From Epiperipatus broadwayi (lineage: Eukaryota; Onychophora; Udeonychophora; Euonychophora; Peripatidae), in contig JAQFVV010012422.1 of assembly GCA_028023455.1 (NCBI GenBank), forward strand, positions 6,693,710 through 6,757,709: a stretch of DNA of 64,000 bases. The letters are read 5' to 3'. The position numbers and the translations under genes were made by a program. The notes beneath the pieces were generated by a model that saw only the letters and a program-made list of their open reading frames with translations, had not been told where the DNA came from and made no database searches. Below, piece after piece: positions 11,462-23,595 of the stretch. Positions within the stretch are counted from its first letter, which is position 1; each line of letters begins with the position of its first letter.

Positions 11462-12312
11462 TTAATTTCTAATTTTTCCGGGGTCTGGTGGTACACAAGA
11501 TTTTATGTTTGTAGCATTATACTGTCTTTGTATGTGATGACTATCTTTCAACTGGAAAGCATTTTCTCCACACTTTTTTAACACATATGGACCTTTATAT
11601 ATTGGGAAAAACTTTTTAACTTTCCTCCATGCTTTACTACTTGACCTAAGATCTCTTAGCCATGCTTGCTTTCTTTTCCTGCATTTATATTGCCGGTTTC
11701 GATTCTTGCGATGCCGGGCTGTATGTTTTAATTTTTCCCTTGCCCTCTTTTCTTGCTCAGTCATGTTCTGGACTTGGAGACAGATTTTCAAACTATCAAG
11801 GTGGTGTCTAGAGTTTCCACCCGGTTCTTCTCTAAAACATTTTATATTGCTAATCTTTGCCACAGGAGTTATAGTATTGATTACTGTTGCAGTAAAGATT
11901 TCACTGCCTTGTTGCGCCTGGATTTGGTTCAACAGCTGTTGATCGTTTAATTTTTCACTATCCTCATTTATTTGTCCAGAGAAATCTTCATATTTCAAGT
12001 CCGAGTGGTGAATATCCTTACATAATTCATTATTAATTAATGATTTAATATGAGTATCGTCTTCTGGTGATGCCCTTGTCATGGTACTCTGCTTTTGAAG
12101 GATTTCCATATTCTCCTCTAATCGGTTCAGTCTTTGCGATGTCATATTCATAAATTCTTGGAACATGGTCATCATCATTTTTTTTCTTCCCTCATTTCTT
12201 TGATGAGAGCTCCAAAGTTATACTCTTCATTATGAGTACCTGTTGGCCTCTTGGGAATATTGAGTACTACCTCCTCACTGTCATAATCTTCGCCTCTCTT
12301 CTGTTCCTCCAT
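11462..12312 (-). pseudogene. Deletion-fused gag-integrase remnant of the LTR retrotransposon
   Basis: The longest open frame is 238 codons (12178 to 11462). The N-terminal part (MMMTMFQEFMNMTSQRLNRL and after) is a coiled-coil-like Gag start. The C-terminal part, about residues 150-238, is basic and ends with WRKVKKFFPIYKGPYVLKK...GENAFQLKD. That is the pattern of the C-terminal beta-barrel and tail of gypsy-type integrases. Nothing of protease, reverse transcriptase, RNase H or the integrase core lies between, so one large in-frame deletion joined the two ends. Upstream coding continues to an ATG at 12312 (MEEQKR, then a shifted frame reading GEDYDSEEVVLNIPKRP), with frameshifts near 12290 and at the A-run near 12180. 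It may be an expressed chimera or simply debris. Confidence 0.7.
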
Positions 12313-12923
12313 TTTTTTTATTGGCTATTTTGCTACACAAAAATCACAATTTATTTCTAAAACGTATTTTAATAACAATCTATATAAGTATATTGTATTA
12401 CGTGTATCTAGGAGCTATATCCTGTATGTGAAGAAAAATTTTAGTTCTTTAAAAAATAAGTCAGTATTCTAAATTCTTTATTTATGTTTTCAGAAATTAA
12501 CTTTGCCTACCTCACGAGGTCCCATCTTAAACCTATGCCTATGTGTCTGTTTGTTCATGAAAAAAATATCAAATCCTGCCGTGTCTGTTTTAATATTTAT
12601 ACTACATATATTCTCCTCACTTTATTTATTTATTTTTATATATCTCACTTAAATATCACTGCTTTGTTACTATATCATTAAAAATAATAAACTTACAGCT
12701 TGACCTGACTTTCTCCGACACCTGAAATAACTAAAAAAATGCATTTACATTAATACACAAGTTTATATTTCAAAAGGAATATGTGAGCAAAATATACATA
12801 AGTCATGTTTCAAAATTATTTTGGCTCACTACACATACATTTTTATTTTGATCATCTACTATAGTTTGGTTTATTTGATATCCGATATGAGAGATTGCAC
12901 TTGCCGACAAATTTATTTGAGAA

Positions 12924-12931
12924 GGGCGCCA
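12924..12931 (-). other. Second primer-site-like motif inside the LTR element
   Basis: On the minus strand TGGCGCCCTTCTC occurs about 600 bp before the Gag start. A genuine primer site should abut the LTR, which here ends at 15026. It may be a relic of a different leader arrangement, of recombination between elements, or chance. Confidence 0.25.
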
Positions 12932-13169
12932 GTTGACAAGACAATGGCCATATCAAATATACATATTAATGAATAATGATCCAAGCACACATTTATAAGG
13001 GTTTATAAAGTTTCAATGCAATTAAAATTTTACTTTGCGTTTCAGTTCACATTTAATTTGATTCTGCTGAACGAAAAAAAAAAATCTCTGCATGAATAAG
13101 TAAATGCTATTTTAAATGACACAATATTATTTAAATCTAAGACGTATAACAACTAAGTACGGTAATTTG

Positions 13170-13360
13170 TCTGACCTGGGATCGAAACCAGTTACCATTT
13201 TGGTCAAGACACAAAAAAAATTCAAACAGCCAAAGTATGATTAACAAAACAAAATATACACAAAAAATTAAAAATAAAAGTAAAATCCCATGATAACTGC
13301 CACTCCGAATTATGAACCTGGGATCGAAACCAACTACCATTTTGGTCACAACCCGAAATA
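13170..13360. repeat. Pair of short direct repeats in the LTR element leader
   Basis: A block reading CCTGGGATCGAAACCA and then TACCATTTTGGTCA occurs twice, near 13177 and 13318, about 141 bp apart. On the minus strand its GGTTTCGATCCCAGG resembles a tRNA T-arm (B box). Its role is unknown. Confidence 0.6.
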
Positions 13361-13735
13361 GATTAACAATTATCAAGTAACTTTACAGAATCACGCATTG
13401 AGATCAAAAACTGTTTAAAAAACATTTATATAAAAATGGGTTTTACCAAACTATAACGAAGTGTATACCATATACACCCATATATATGAATATGTACATC
13501 ATTAAATAAGCATATATATGACTACATATAAATATACAAACAGATATACCTATACAAATTTTTTTTTTGCTTATCATGCACATGATTTTTACTAGAAAGA
13601 TTTGTCATATTGCAGACCGCATACTCCTATTATTTCAGGCTAGTAAATGCTGATCGCAAATATAACAAGGAAGCAATGATTGCAGATGTAGACCTATTAT
13701 TTCAGGCTACTCAGCAATTTAGAACTCTACAGTGT

Positions 13736-13850
13736 AAGGGGTCTTCACCTAAACGGTTACTAAGGGAATCTTCACCAAAAACGATCACTAAAAAACAAGG
13801 GCTTCACTTAACGGTTACTCAAAGGGTCTTCACCTAACTGTTACTCAATA
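13736..13850. repeat. Minisatellite of about 27-36-bp units in the LTR element
   Basis: Four imperfect copies of GGGTCTTCACCTAACGGTTA with ACTCAA-like ends follow one another. Just before them, CCTATTATTTCAGGCTA occurs twice about 68 bp apart. Such arrays are common in retrotransposon leaders. Confidence 0.65.
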
Positions 13851-14599
13851 AATGACTCAATAGCATAATCCGAACTGAGAGGGAAAAAAAATCTTAACTA
13901 AAGGTGGCTGACATGTATGTTATACCGAAAATACTTTAATATATATATATTAAACGAACATACGCATTTACTAATTATTCAGTTGAAAATTAAGTTTGCT
14001 ATTTTCTTTATATAAAAACGAAACGCAGAGAAAGTGAAAAAAATATTTGTTAACACCGTACGTTGACACGTGTTAATTTGACTTATCAAAACTTTCGATC
14101 TTAGAAAAAATTTCTATTAACGGAAAAAAAATGTTATCTAAGATCTTTACAAAAATTTATACAAACGGAGAAAAAATTCTATTATCTAATTGTACTTTTT
14201 TTTACTACAATATTAACACAACCGAATATACACTATATTTCGAAAAAAAACATTATTACATCAAAACTTCTCATATTTGAGCAATACTAAAAATAATCTA
14301 AAGTACGAAAGCTAATTTAAGGGAGGGCGGGTGGGTATATATTTGACACTTCCGCCTCATCGAAGCTATCTACTTTATACGAAAACAAATATGGCGAACT
14401 GGCCATGACAAATCTATTCATTAGGCAAAAAAAATTGGTTTAATTCTGAAATCTAATTTTATAATCACACAAAAAAAAATAACTAACGGAGTGTTAACTT
14501 TTTAAATATAAACTATTCATTACATATATATACTAAACTCGGAAAAAAAATTTTTTTACTTTGTGACACATTTAACTTGTTAATTAATTTAAAAAAATG

Positions 14600-15025
14600 A
14601 CATTTGGCTCACATTAGGAAACAAACTTGGAAAAATTATACATATATTATTTTTATATAAACATATTCAACTAAAACTAACTTCTCAGGGTACTAATTTT
14701 TTTTTTTAAAAAATGACATTCGTCCACGGAGACAAACTCGAAGCAAAAAAATTTTACGTCTAACTAACAATTACTCGTGTTATTTAAAAAAAAATCACCA
14801 TATATATGCGCACAAATCTGAGGAAATAATTCTACATATATATTATTAAAACAAACACTGCCTACAGGGTGTGGAAAATTTCGCATAGCCACAATGGACG
14901 CCAGAATCCGAGAAAAAAAATTCTATACGTCTACCTATATTTTCAAATACCCTATTCCTATTCTTCCAAAAAAATAAAATTCGGCCCACGTTGGTCGACA
15001 GAATACGGAGAAAAAAAAAATTTAC
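14600..15025 (-). repeat. Degenerate tandem units with primer-site-like cores in the leader
   Basis: Plus-strand cores GGCTCACATTAGGAAACA (14606-14623), CGTCCACGGAGACA (near 14721), TAGCCACAATGGACGCCA (14886-14903) and GGCCCACGTTGGTCGACA (14983-15000) are each followed by a CTCGGA-type motif, an A-run and ATTCTA-like sequence. Read on the minus strand, the unit nearest the LTR is TGTCGACCAACGTGGGCC, 15 of 18 bases like the lysine-tRNA primer site TGGCGCCCAACGTGGGGC. The spacing is irregular, about 97-165 bp. The last core starts about 25 bases from the LTR. Confidence 0.5.
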
Positions 15026-17070
15026 TGTGACAGTCAGATGATGTATGTTGGTTTAACCCAGTTCGAATACTAGGCGAAAGTACCTCGAGGCCACCCATAC
15101 GCGAGATATTAAATCAAGAATACTATGACCTCTGCCCATTCGCCTATTCTCGAGGCCTGATCACAAACAAACAACACTATCTGAGCCATGCATAAATTAT
15201 TTTTCAACCGGCGACAGCTTAGCATCAGCGGAAAGAAACATGGACAGGAAACTTACGGAACTAAATAGTTAAATGTGCAAAAGTACTAAGAAATATGTGT
15301 TTTGCGTGCCTGGATCATTAGAAAAGTAAAATAAAGCATTATAATAAAATTAGGAAACTCAAGCTTTTGATAGTTAAATAATATGTTTAATTAATGGCTT
15401 TAAAATATGAATAATGATTTAATGGCCTCCGCTATTCCTCTAAATTAATGAAACAAACTAATAAGACAATAAAAACAGATTAATAGGTTTGCGGTCTAAA
15501 TCTTTTCCCAATTTTAATAAAATTGTCAACTCGATCTTCTCGATAAAGTACAATAAAAAAAGGATCTTTCGCAAAGCATTTCTAATTGCTTTGCGCTGAA
15601 AACAGTTTAAAATTATTTAAGACATATATCGCTAAATCAGATATATGTAATAAGCTAGTGGCGGACAAAAGAGGCGTTATCGAGGAGATCAAGTTGGCAA
15701 ACAAAAGAAACTGACTCGTATTTAATTAACAAACACAAATAAAATTGGAAAGAGATTTTACTTGAACAAAAATTAACTTTTAAACTTAACCGCAATAGAA
15801 TACTAAATATTTACACATGTTAGTAATGAAGAATAGCGAAGGAAAAAAAAAGGTTAAAATATATAGATGATCACACAATATATATATATATTTAAGACTA
15901 GTCTAATAAAAATGGTTACATAACATATATAATTAAATACTACATTTCATACATATAATTCAATGAAGCAATTAAAAAAAAAGGTATGAGCAAAAGGTAG
16001 CATAAGAAATAGTTCAATGGAGGAGATACGATTACCGTCCTTTTTTCCTTGGTCATGTTCCCTACGGCGTTCGTGGCTTGATCCGACCGTTGATAGGTAT
16101 TTGTCCGGACAATGAAAATGGAAATATGTAGTATGGTTCCATGAAAAGTTCTCCAGACACGGCACAGAGTTCAGATGACTATTGAGTGGATACTATGGCA
16201 TTTTGGATGGTATTCAGGAACCTTGGCGATAGGCAAAGCTATTTATTTGCCTAGCCAAGCATATTCATTTCCCTCAAAATACTGTTGCTTTTAACTTGAG
16301 CATGTTCAAACCTCTCCATGATTTTGAAGATGGCCGTTGTCTACTTTTTTAAATAAAATCTCCACAAGCAAAATCTGAAAAAGTTCTCCAAAGAGAAATC
16401 TGAATGCCAGCAAGAAAACTTTGAATGAATCACCTTCAAAAGGAAAATCTGAATAATCCAGTCTTTTGTTCTCACTTCTATTTATACCCCCTCTGTCAGC
16501 TACCGTCTATTGTTTGTATGATCTGAGATCTTGATAAGCCTCCCCATGCTCCTTTGTTTCAACGTAAAAATAACTTTTACTTTTTTACTCTAAATTTCTT
16601 TCTTTAAAGTTTGAATTCTATTAATTAAAAAGAAAGAAAGAGAAGGCCATCTTTAATTTGACTTGAATGGGCTTAACTAATTAAAATATACATTCTTTTA
16701 GAAATGTTGGTGGGCTTATCTCAAAATCAAATCATACTAAATATTTTAACAAAATTTTAACAACAATATATTATTATTTTTTTATAGTAGAATAAGCATT
16801 TTGTTTCAGCAGAATTTTGCATTAACTCATATATATACGCTAGATGTATATATATGTTTGACTAATAGGGTAAGCAATTTTTATTAATAGAATGAAATTT
16901 ATTTAAAACAAAGTATTTAAATGTAATACACATTTAATAAGCATAATTATTTTTAACTCTAATGCAAAATCCTGCTGATATTGAACTATAAACTTAATTC
17001 AGGTCTACAATACTAATTAAGTTTATAGGAAGATGTGAAGCATGGATCGGGCTTCAGATCCATTGCTTCA
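15026..17070 (-). repeat. 5' LTR (in element sense)
   Basis: Right member of the LTR pair, near-identical to 9177-11219. Its minus-strand TATA box is at about 16484-16493. About half the differences from the other LTR are CG against TG or CA. Confidence 0.9.
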
Positions 17071-17735
17071 ATATTTGTACAAAAGATGGGATGATTGTGT
17101 TAAGAGGATTGTTGAGTGTTGTAGTAGTAAGGAATGAGATAAAAGAATAGATTTATTAATAAAGAATAGGGAGTTAGAGAGATGGAGAAATAGTATGGAG
17201 AGTAAAAAGAGTTTAAATATATATAGAAATAAACAGAATATTAGGTGTAAGTTAATATATGATAATAGTAAGGAAAGTAGTTTATTATTTAAGGTTCGAA
17301 TGGGATCTTTAGCTACAAGAGAATATACATGTAAATGGAAAAAAATGGGTGATTTATTTTGTAAATTATGTAAGGAAGGAATAGAAAATATTAGGCATTT
17401 GTTAATTGAATGTAAATGCTTGAAAACAGAAAGGGTACATATAATGAAGTTATGGAAGAATAAATATGAAAAAAGTGATTATACAGAAAGTGAATTATTG
17501 GTTTTTATGCTGGGTTTGGGAAAAAGATAAAGGGGATTTAGATATAAAGGCCATAGAGTTGACAAAGATTATGTTGTGGAAATGGGATGGGGCAGAATAT
17601 GGGAAGACTTAGAGTAGGAAATGGAAAATAAAGTGGCTAACAGGTTTATCTGGGCATAATTGCTGAGATATTCTTGACTTCGTTTAAGGAGAAGTCACAA
17701 TACATCACATTACATCATCACATCACATTAATATT
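17071..17735 (+). mobile_element. LINE copy A, right part with 3' end
   Basis: Continues copy A after the LTR insertion, in register with the fuller copy from 29515. The frame at 17195-17530 encodes the C-terminal part of ORF2, including the zinc-knuckle-like pattern CKLCKEGIENIRHLLIECKC (C-x2-C-x8-H-x4-C). A stop after GKR and a TGA near 17135 break it. The 3' end is GGAGAAGTCACAATACATCA and then a short ATCAC-type repeat tail (to about 17735) instead of poly(A). Confidence 0.85.
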
Positions 17736-18572
17736 AAAATAGATGCTTAACACTTGAAAAGGATATAAAACAATGTGCTGAAAAAGGCTTTTTGTGTCTA
17801 ATTATTAATATATATATATTATATATTATATGATATTTTTATTATTTATTATAATTTCATGTTGACATCAGGATTTTTTTTCTATTTATACTCTCAAATT
17901 TATTTTTAATGCATCGCTGCTAAAGTTTAATTATAAAAAAACATTTTTAAAAGAATTTTAAAAAAAGTTTAAAAAAAACAACACCAATTTTCAGAAAACA
18001 TTTGAAATTAACTGAAAGGATACCCTTTGACTCCTCTTCAAAGCTTTTTAAAAACATATCAGGGTAAATTCCCAATGTTTATTCTATGCATTCTTGTTGT
18101 TGCAGATATTATTATTACATGATCATTCCTATGGTAAATAAACATGAATGTCTGCTCATTAATATACATCAGCTAGTTTGGTGAATTTACTGTCTCTTCG
18201 TTTCAGAGTCTAAGATCAAGAAACGCCATGGATATTCTTTTCAGTTGCATGATAGTTCTTAACTGAAATACCAATTGAGTTCATATGTGAATCATCTTTT
18301 ACAATCTCGACAGATAAAAATAAAGTGTGGCCTATATTCAAAGGAGGTTGTAAAATTGCCAACCAAAATGGTTGGTAGCCGAAAGTTGAGAATTCTAAGA
18401 ATTTTTACAGTGCTGCCATTTAATTATGAACCTTTTATTTAGCTACTTATAATTCGAAAAAAATATTTATCTTTTTTTGTGCTCACTGTAATTTATATAT
18501 ATATATATGTAATATTTAAATTCATGTATATTGTCTATACTAAACTTAATGTAATTTTAAATAATTTGAAGT
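17736..18572. other. AT-rich intronic DNA, nothing recognised
   Basis: TA tracts near 17810-17830 and A- or T-runs. No gene or repeat identified. Confidence 0.5.
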
Positions 18573-18700
18573 CGCACTTTCAAATTTTCACAGCTATCCA
18601 ATCCATCTTATACAATTGATATACATGACTGCATACATGTGAAAAAGATAAATGATCTCCAATATACGTATTTCATGCTGAATCGTCTCCCACACATATA
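18573..18700 (-). repeat. tRNA-related dispersed repeat, family 1, partial copy
   Basis: Matches other copies at 34744-34912 and 47713-47876 (minus) and 59003-59158 and 59441-59601 (plus). Shared pieces are GTGAAAAAGATAAATGATCT and CCAATATACGTATTTCATGC. It ends at a CACATATATA tract that leads into the fold-back at 18703. Confidence 0.6.
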
Positions 18701-18702
18701 TA

Positions 18703-18919
18703 CAATCACTGCTCAGTTTATATTAAGATATCAAATTTCCAAACTTTAAATGGACAAACTTCAATCTTCTTCACTCTCCAGTCACTCATATCATTGAAAA
18801 TCTGAATTTTTGGATTTTCAATGATATGGATTGATGAAGAGTTAGAGGATGGAGAAGAATGAAGCATAACCATTAAAGTTTGAAGATTTGTTATCTTAAT
18901 ATAAACTGAGCAGTGATTG
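18703..18919. repeat. Fold-back (inverted-repeat) element of about 217 bp
   Basis: The left arm starts CAATCACTGCTCAGTTTATA and the right arm ends with its complement (TATAAACTGAGCAGTGATTG). The arms pair along their length with mismatches, and the centre is near 18805. Both ends touch TA tracts. The arm sequence also occurs singly next to family 1 at 47884-48010 and in the tandem units at 58768-59605, so family 1 and this element travel together. Confidence 0.75.
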
Positions 18920-20254
18920 TATATATATATATATGTAAAATAAATAAAATGTCCTTTAATTAAAAAAACAAAACAAAATTGTAATTATAATTGAAATAAT
19001 AAATTTAATGTTTTACAAACTATTACAAACAATCCTTAAATCCGCAGAAGTACTTTCTGTTAATTTCTTAAACCTGCCTCAACTGCCATTAAATTCAAAA
19101 ACAAAAGCGGAAGCAAACGTCATCAATTCAAATTCCACGAATCTCGTATTTTAATGTTAGCAGCTTGTCGATTTGTTAAATGCATTTTATTCCTGTTTAT
19201 AAAAATTGCCTCTTTAATTTTTCTTTTACTATGGTTTCTCTCTTCATGAAGAATTTTCACATTTTCAAAATCAAATTTAAATTTATATTTACATGTTTTT
19301 TCGTGATCAAAGATATATATATATATTGTGCCCTTTTGTATGGGTCACCATTTAATTTTGTGCTAATCTATTAAAAATTTTAAATTTAAGATATATTTGA
19401 ATATGTGATGTTAATTTTGCTTATGGTAATATTTCAAAAAGGTTTAATTAAAGCAATCTATGAGTATTTGATATGTGAAATTGTGCTGATATTGAGAGAG
19501 ACATTTTAATGATGATTATAATATATGGTTGGGAGAAAATGGCCATAATTAATACTGCATTAATATATTTAATAAATAAATATTTAAAGCTGAGGTATTT
19601 AAAAGACAAGTTAAAATTAAATGCATATATTTATTGTTGATAAAATAATATTATAAAAGAATATAAATATTTTTAATTATTGTAAGTACTTAAATAAAAG
19701 ACTAATATTTGATTTTAATAATATTGGATAATTATTTTAAAATCTATTATAATATCTTATTTATTTAAAAAATATTTATTTTAAAAAATGCAATTGTTAG
19801 TTTATTTTTAGACGATGACAAGCGTTTCTGGTGTTATAAAAAACAGATGTTAATTAGATATACACACACATGCTTGGAAGTTATCTAATAAAGTTGCATA
19901 ACTATTTTAAAAATCATGTTATAAAATTTATAAATAATACGTGAGCTATCACGAGATAAAATAAAGATAAATCAATGTAGAGTATTAAATCTGATTTTTA
20001 AAAAGTATTGCTTTAAAAATATAACGTATAAAAAAAGACTTAGTTTATTTTAAATAATTTTATAAAAGTTAAAATTAAAATCAAGTAAGAGTATATTTTA
20101 AAAGTGTTTAATAAATTTAAGTAAACGATAAAGATTATTTTAGAAATTTAATAATGTAATAAATATTAAATATTAAATAAGTCATTATTTATTTTTAATT
20201 TTGTGTTGTTGGTAAAATATGTAAATAAGCCAGCAAAGTTGATTGTTTAATCTA
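18920..20254. other. Very AT-rich intronic DNA, nothing recognised
   Basis: Low-complexity A/T sequence. The 64-codon frame at 19180-19374 is F/I/K-rich and looks like chance. Confidence 0.5.
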
Positions 20255-20288
20255 CCAATCAAATGAGAAGTTTCTTCCGGTATAAAAG
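20255..20288 (+). promoter_or_regulatory. Candidate CCAAT plus TATA promoter
   Basis: CCAAT at 20255-20259 and TATAAAAG at 20281-20288, preceded by TTCCGG, form a well-spaced pair in DNA otherwise poor in G and C. No ORF follows for more than 2 kb. It may belong to an LTR with a very long R region, a non-autonomous LTR element or a noncoding transcript, or it may be chance. Confidence 0.35.
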
Positions 20289-22640
20289 CTCAGTTCAATT
20301 GTTAGAAGAGGACTCTGTGATTGAATTTTTAAGTTAATTGTGTTATTAAAAAATAGCTACGTAAATTTATAGACGCTTTTAAAATCAATTTTAAAATTAT
20401 AAGAGTGTCATTGTAAATAATTTATAAAAGTGTTAAATGATAGACATGCAGTGTTAACTTAATTTTTTCCCTATCGATCGTCTCTATATCAAGCTCAATT
20501 TATAAGCAAATAGTCATGGGAACATCATATATAGTGAAAATATATCGGAAACTTTACCTTAGAAATATGACAAATGCTGGATTAGTTCGGAAAATTACAA
20601 GATGGAGAAAAGTAGTATTTTGGACAGTATATAATTTTAAAAGCTAATTACTGTTGCCTATTAGAAAATAGATATTTTAAAGAATAAATGCTTTTGTATA
20701 AAGAAAGTATTTTTGCAAGCTATAAATTTAAATGTATATCTTGAGTAAAGATATTAGAAATAAAAGTAGTTTTATAAATACTTGCCTTGTTAAGTCTTTA
20801 TGTTTAAAAGACTGAATGTTGATGATTTTAAAGGCAAATCAATTGAAATATAATTAGCTAAAAGTCTTAATATAATAAAAATTATTATATTGAAAGAATT
20901 TAAACGCTGGTCGTTTATAGGTAAAGAAGCTTATTCTTACCTGGATATTTTGTTAAGAAATGCGCAAGTAATACGTGGACGTCCCAGTTAATTTAAAATA
21001 ATTAAATGATAATTTTCATAAAACTAAAGACTAAGCTAAAATAATAACTTTTGAATAATATTTTAAAAAATAACTAAATCAGGATCCTATAAACTATTTT
21101 AATTTTATTATATTTTATAAAAGAAATGATTAACTTTTATTTTGGTTTTAAAAGAACGTTTTCATTTTTCATAAACTTTTAAAAAACACGTGATGGACCG
21201 GAAACAGGAAATGGTGTTCTAGTGAATGTGTGCCTAGGATTAAAGAACTTTATGGGAAAGAAGACATCGCTGGAATTATGTAATATAAATTCTGTTTTAT
21301 TTATCTAACATAAAATTTAAATATTATTAATCTATTAAAATAAGATAGGTACATTTCTTAAAATAATAACTAAAAAATAATATAATGATTAATTGCATAA
21401 GTTTATTTTATAATTAATATAACACAGAATATTTTAAGAATGATCGTGAGTGTAAATGTGAATTACTTTATGAAGCTGTAATTCCGAAGAATATTGGAAG
21501 ATGGACTGTACATTAAATCATTATTGATGGTAAAAATTGTATAATAATAATAATTTTGATGTATTTAATATGTTTTCTTTAGATCAACCAAATGATATGT
21601 TATTGTTGAATGGATGTATGAATATTTTAAAAATACACACACATTATATTGGCAGTAACAGTTTTATTTAGATATGCATAATTTGAATTTATGATATAAA
21701 TATGATACAACATTACATAAGAAGCTTAGAAATAATTATATGATTCTTTCGTAAATAAATTTTGATTTTTATTTTTATTATTATTATGTTGGAGTATTAG
21801 AATTATATTTATTATTCATACAAGTAATTATTTTATTTCAAGTTAGGAAGAGATCTCAAAGTTTATATTTTATTTTTATTTTATTGGATAAATTAAGTTA
21901 AGTTTTATGTAGAAGTTTATGTTTGAATTAAAGGTTTACTGAATATAGATGACGTAGTATAAATAGTTTGGATAATTAGTATTTATTTAAAGTTGAAGGT
22001 TGTTTTTCCCGGAATTTTAAATAAGTTTTAGAGGATGTTTTGTAGATAAAAGTTTGTTAAGAAGGAGTAGAATAACACATAAAGTAAAGTAATAATTTTA
22101 CATAGAAAAGAATCATAGAATTTATCTAATATAATACTTTATGAATTTGAAATTGATGAATAATTTAAATATTATTATTTTAACAGTACATATATGTAAT
22201 GCATATTTGATAAAACATGTAACATGAATTGCAATAAGTGAAATATAAAATTATAATCAATTCTTTGTTATTACATTATAAGGATACATTAGTTTCTATA
22301 TTATGCTATTCAAGTAATGCTAATAGTAAAGTAAACACATACTAGTACATGATGAAATGAATAACAGTAATACTTAAGTGATGTAGCAATTTAATTAATA
22401 AAGTTTAATTGTTTACATATGCTACATAAATATTATTTACATAAATTTTTCTGTGTAATAATTGAAGTTCACTGATATTTATTTAAAGTCTAAGTTTTGA
22501 AAACATACTTCAATGTTATTAGTACAGCATTTTAAAGAATGTATAATTATTTATTAGGAGTATGAATTAATAACAGTGTAAACATATTGTATTATTATTT
22601 TCTTATTTTTATTTTTCTTGTGTTTTCCTAATTTGAACTG
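20289..22640. other. Possible noncoding transcribed region or large LTR; no ORF
   Basis: Very AT-rich, with no reading frame above noise on either strand. It is bounded by the candidate promoter on the left and by tandem AATAAA signals on the right. Confidence 0.3.
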
Positions 22641-22651
22641 TAAATATTGTA

Positions 22652-22735
22652 AATAAATTCTTAATCAAAGTTAATGTAAATAAATTTGTTTAATTTGTTT
22701 TAAAAGTGTGTCGAGTTCATTATTTTGCACCACAG
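22652..22735 (+). terminator. Candidate polyadenylation region / LTR 3' end
   Basis: AATAAA occurs at 22652-22657 and 22679-22684, followed by a GT-rich stretch (GTGTGTCGAGTTC, 22706-22718) as in real poly(A) sites. Then comes TTGCACCACA and TTTGACAACAGA, which could be an LTR end followed by a decayed primer site (TGGCAACAGA-like). Confidence 0.35.
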
Positions 22736-23595
22736 CATTTGACAACAGATAATTTGAACAAACATAATATTTGCACAATATGAATTATTATTATTATTTA
22801 GAAATAAACACAATATTTTCTTGATATCATTATAAGAATTGATTGACATTAACATATAATATTATTATGGTCATAAGGTTATTATAATGCATATTATAAG
22901 AGTACAATATTATTTATTGCCACAGATTATTGAATTATAAGATTTTGATCTATTCAAAAATTAAGATGCTATATGAAAATAAAAGATAGACATGTTATTA
23001 TTATTTAATGATTGATGATATAATAGGAATAGATAAGGTTAAGTTATACCCTAAGAGTAGTATTATTATTATTATTATTAAAATAAGTTAGGTGTATTTA
23101 AGTTTGATATAAAATCCCATATCATACTTATTTACATGAGTTATCATTACTTTAAGATAATTAGAAGAACCTGAGATTATTTAATTATATTTTAAAATTA
23201 AAAGTTAAGGTCTATTTTTATTATTATTAAAGGTAATTTATTTTATTTTAAAAGTCATAAGAATGCTGTAGATGTAGTAATAGGATAGTAAGGAGGTAAT
23301 AGTATTCTTATGCCATTGAGACAATGTCTTGGAAGATATTGACTCAATGTAAATCTACTTATTGCTTTGTAACTTTACTTCACAGTCTCATGATTTTAAT
23401 AAATACTTATTTAATTAGTACATACTATAGAAATATATTGATTTTGATAATTAATAATAAATTTAATTTGAATATGATAATATAAAAGTATATTAAAGAT
23501 AGATATGCAAATTTTAATTAAGCATTACAATTTAACTGAGCTAGTTGTATTTCAAACAATATTATACATCGAGAAGTAAGGGTACAATATATATT
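22736..23595. other. AT-rich intronic DNA with (ATT)n microsatellite
   Basis: An (ATT)n run at about 23061-23081 and other short A/T repeats. No gene seen. Confidence 0.5.

Larger units (their letters stand above)
9177..17070 (-). mobile_element. LTR retrotransposon (gypsy-type), minus strand, nested in LINE copy A
   Basis: Two direct repeats, 9177-11219 and 15026-17070, about 2.04 kb each, are nearly identical (about 22 differences counted by eye) and begin TGTGACAG and end TTGCTTCA. The insertion is flanked by the 4-bp duplication ATAT (9173-9176 and 17071-17074). Removing one ATAT and the element rejoins the LINE in register with its intact relative at 29511. Both LTRs carry a minus-strand TATA box, and the internal frame with an integrase-like end is also on the minus strand, so sense is minus. 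The 3.8-kb interior lacks protease, reverse transcriptase, RNase H and most of integrase. It is therefore a large deletion derivative that would need proteins supplied by another copy. Confidence 0.9.

Noticed and set aside
11706-11950. Plus-strand frames of 65-78 residues
   Set aside because: They are shadows of the minus-strand gag-integrase remnant.
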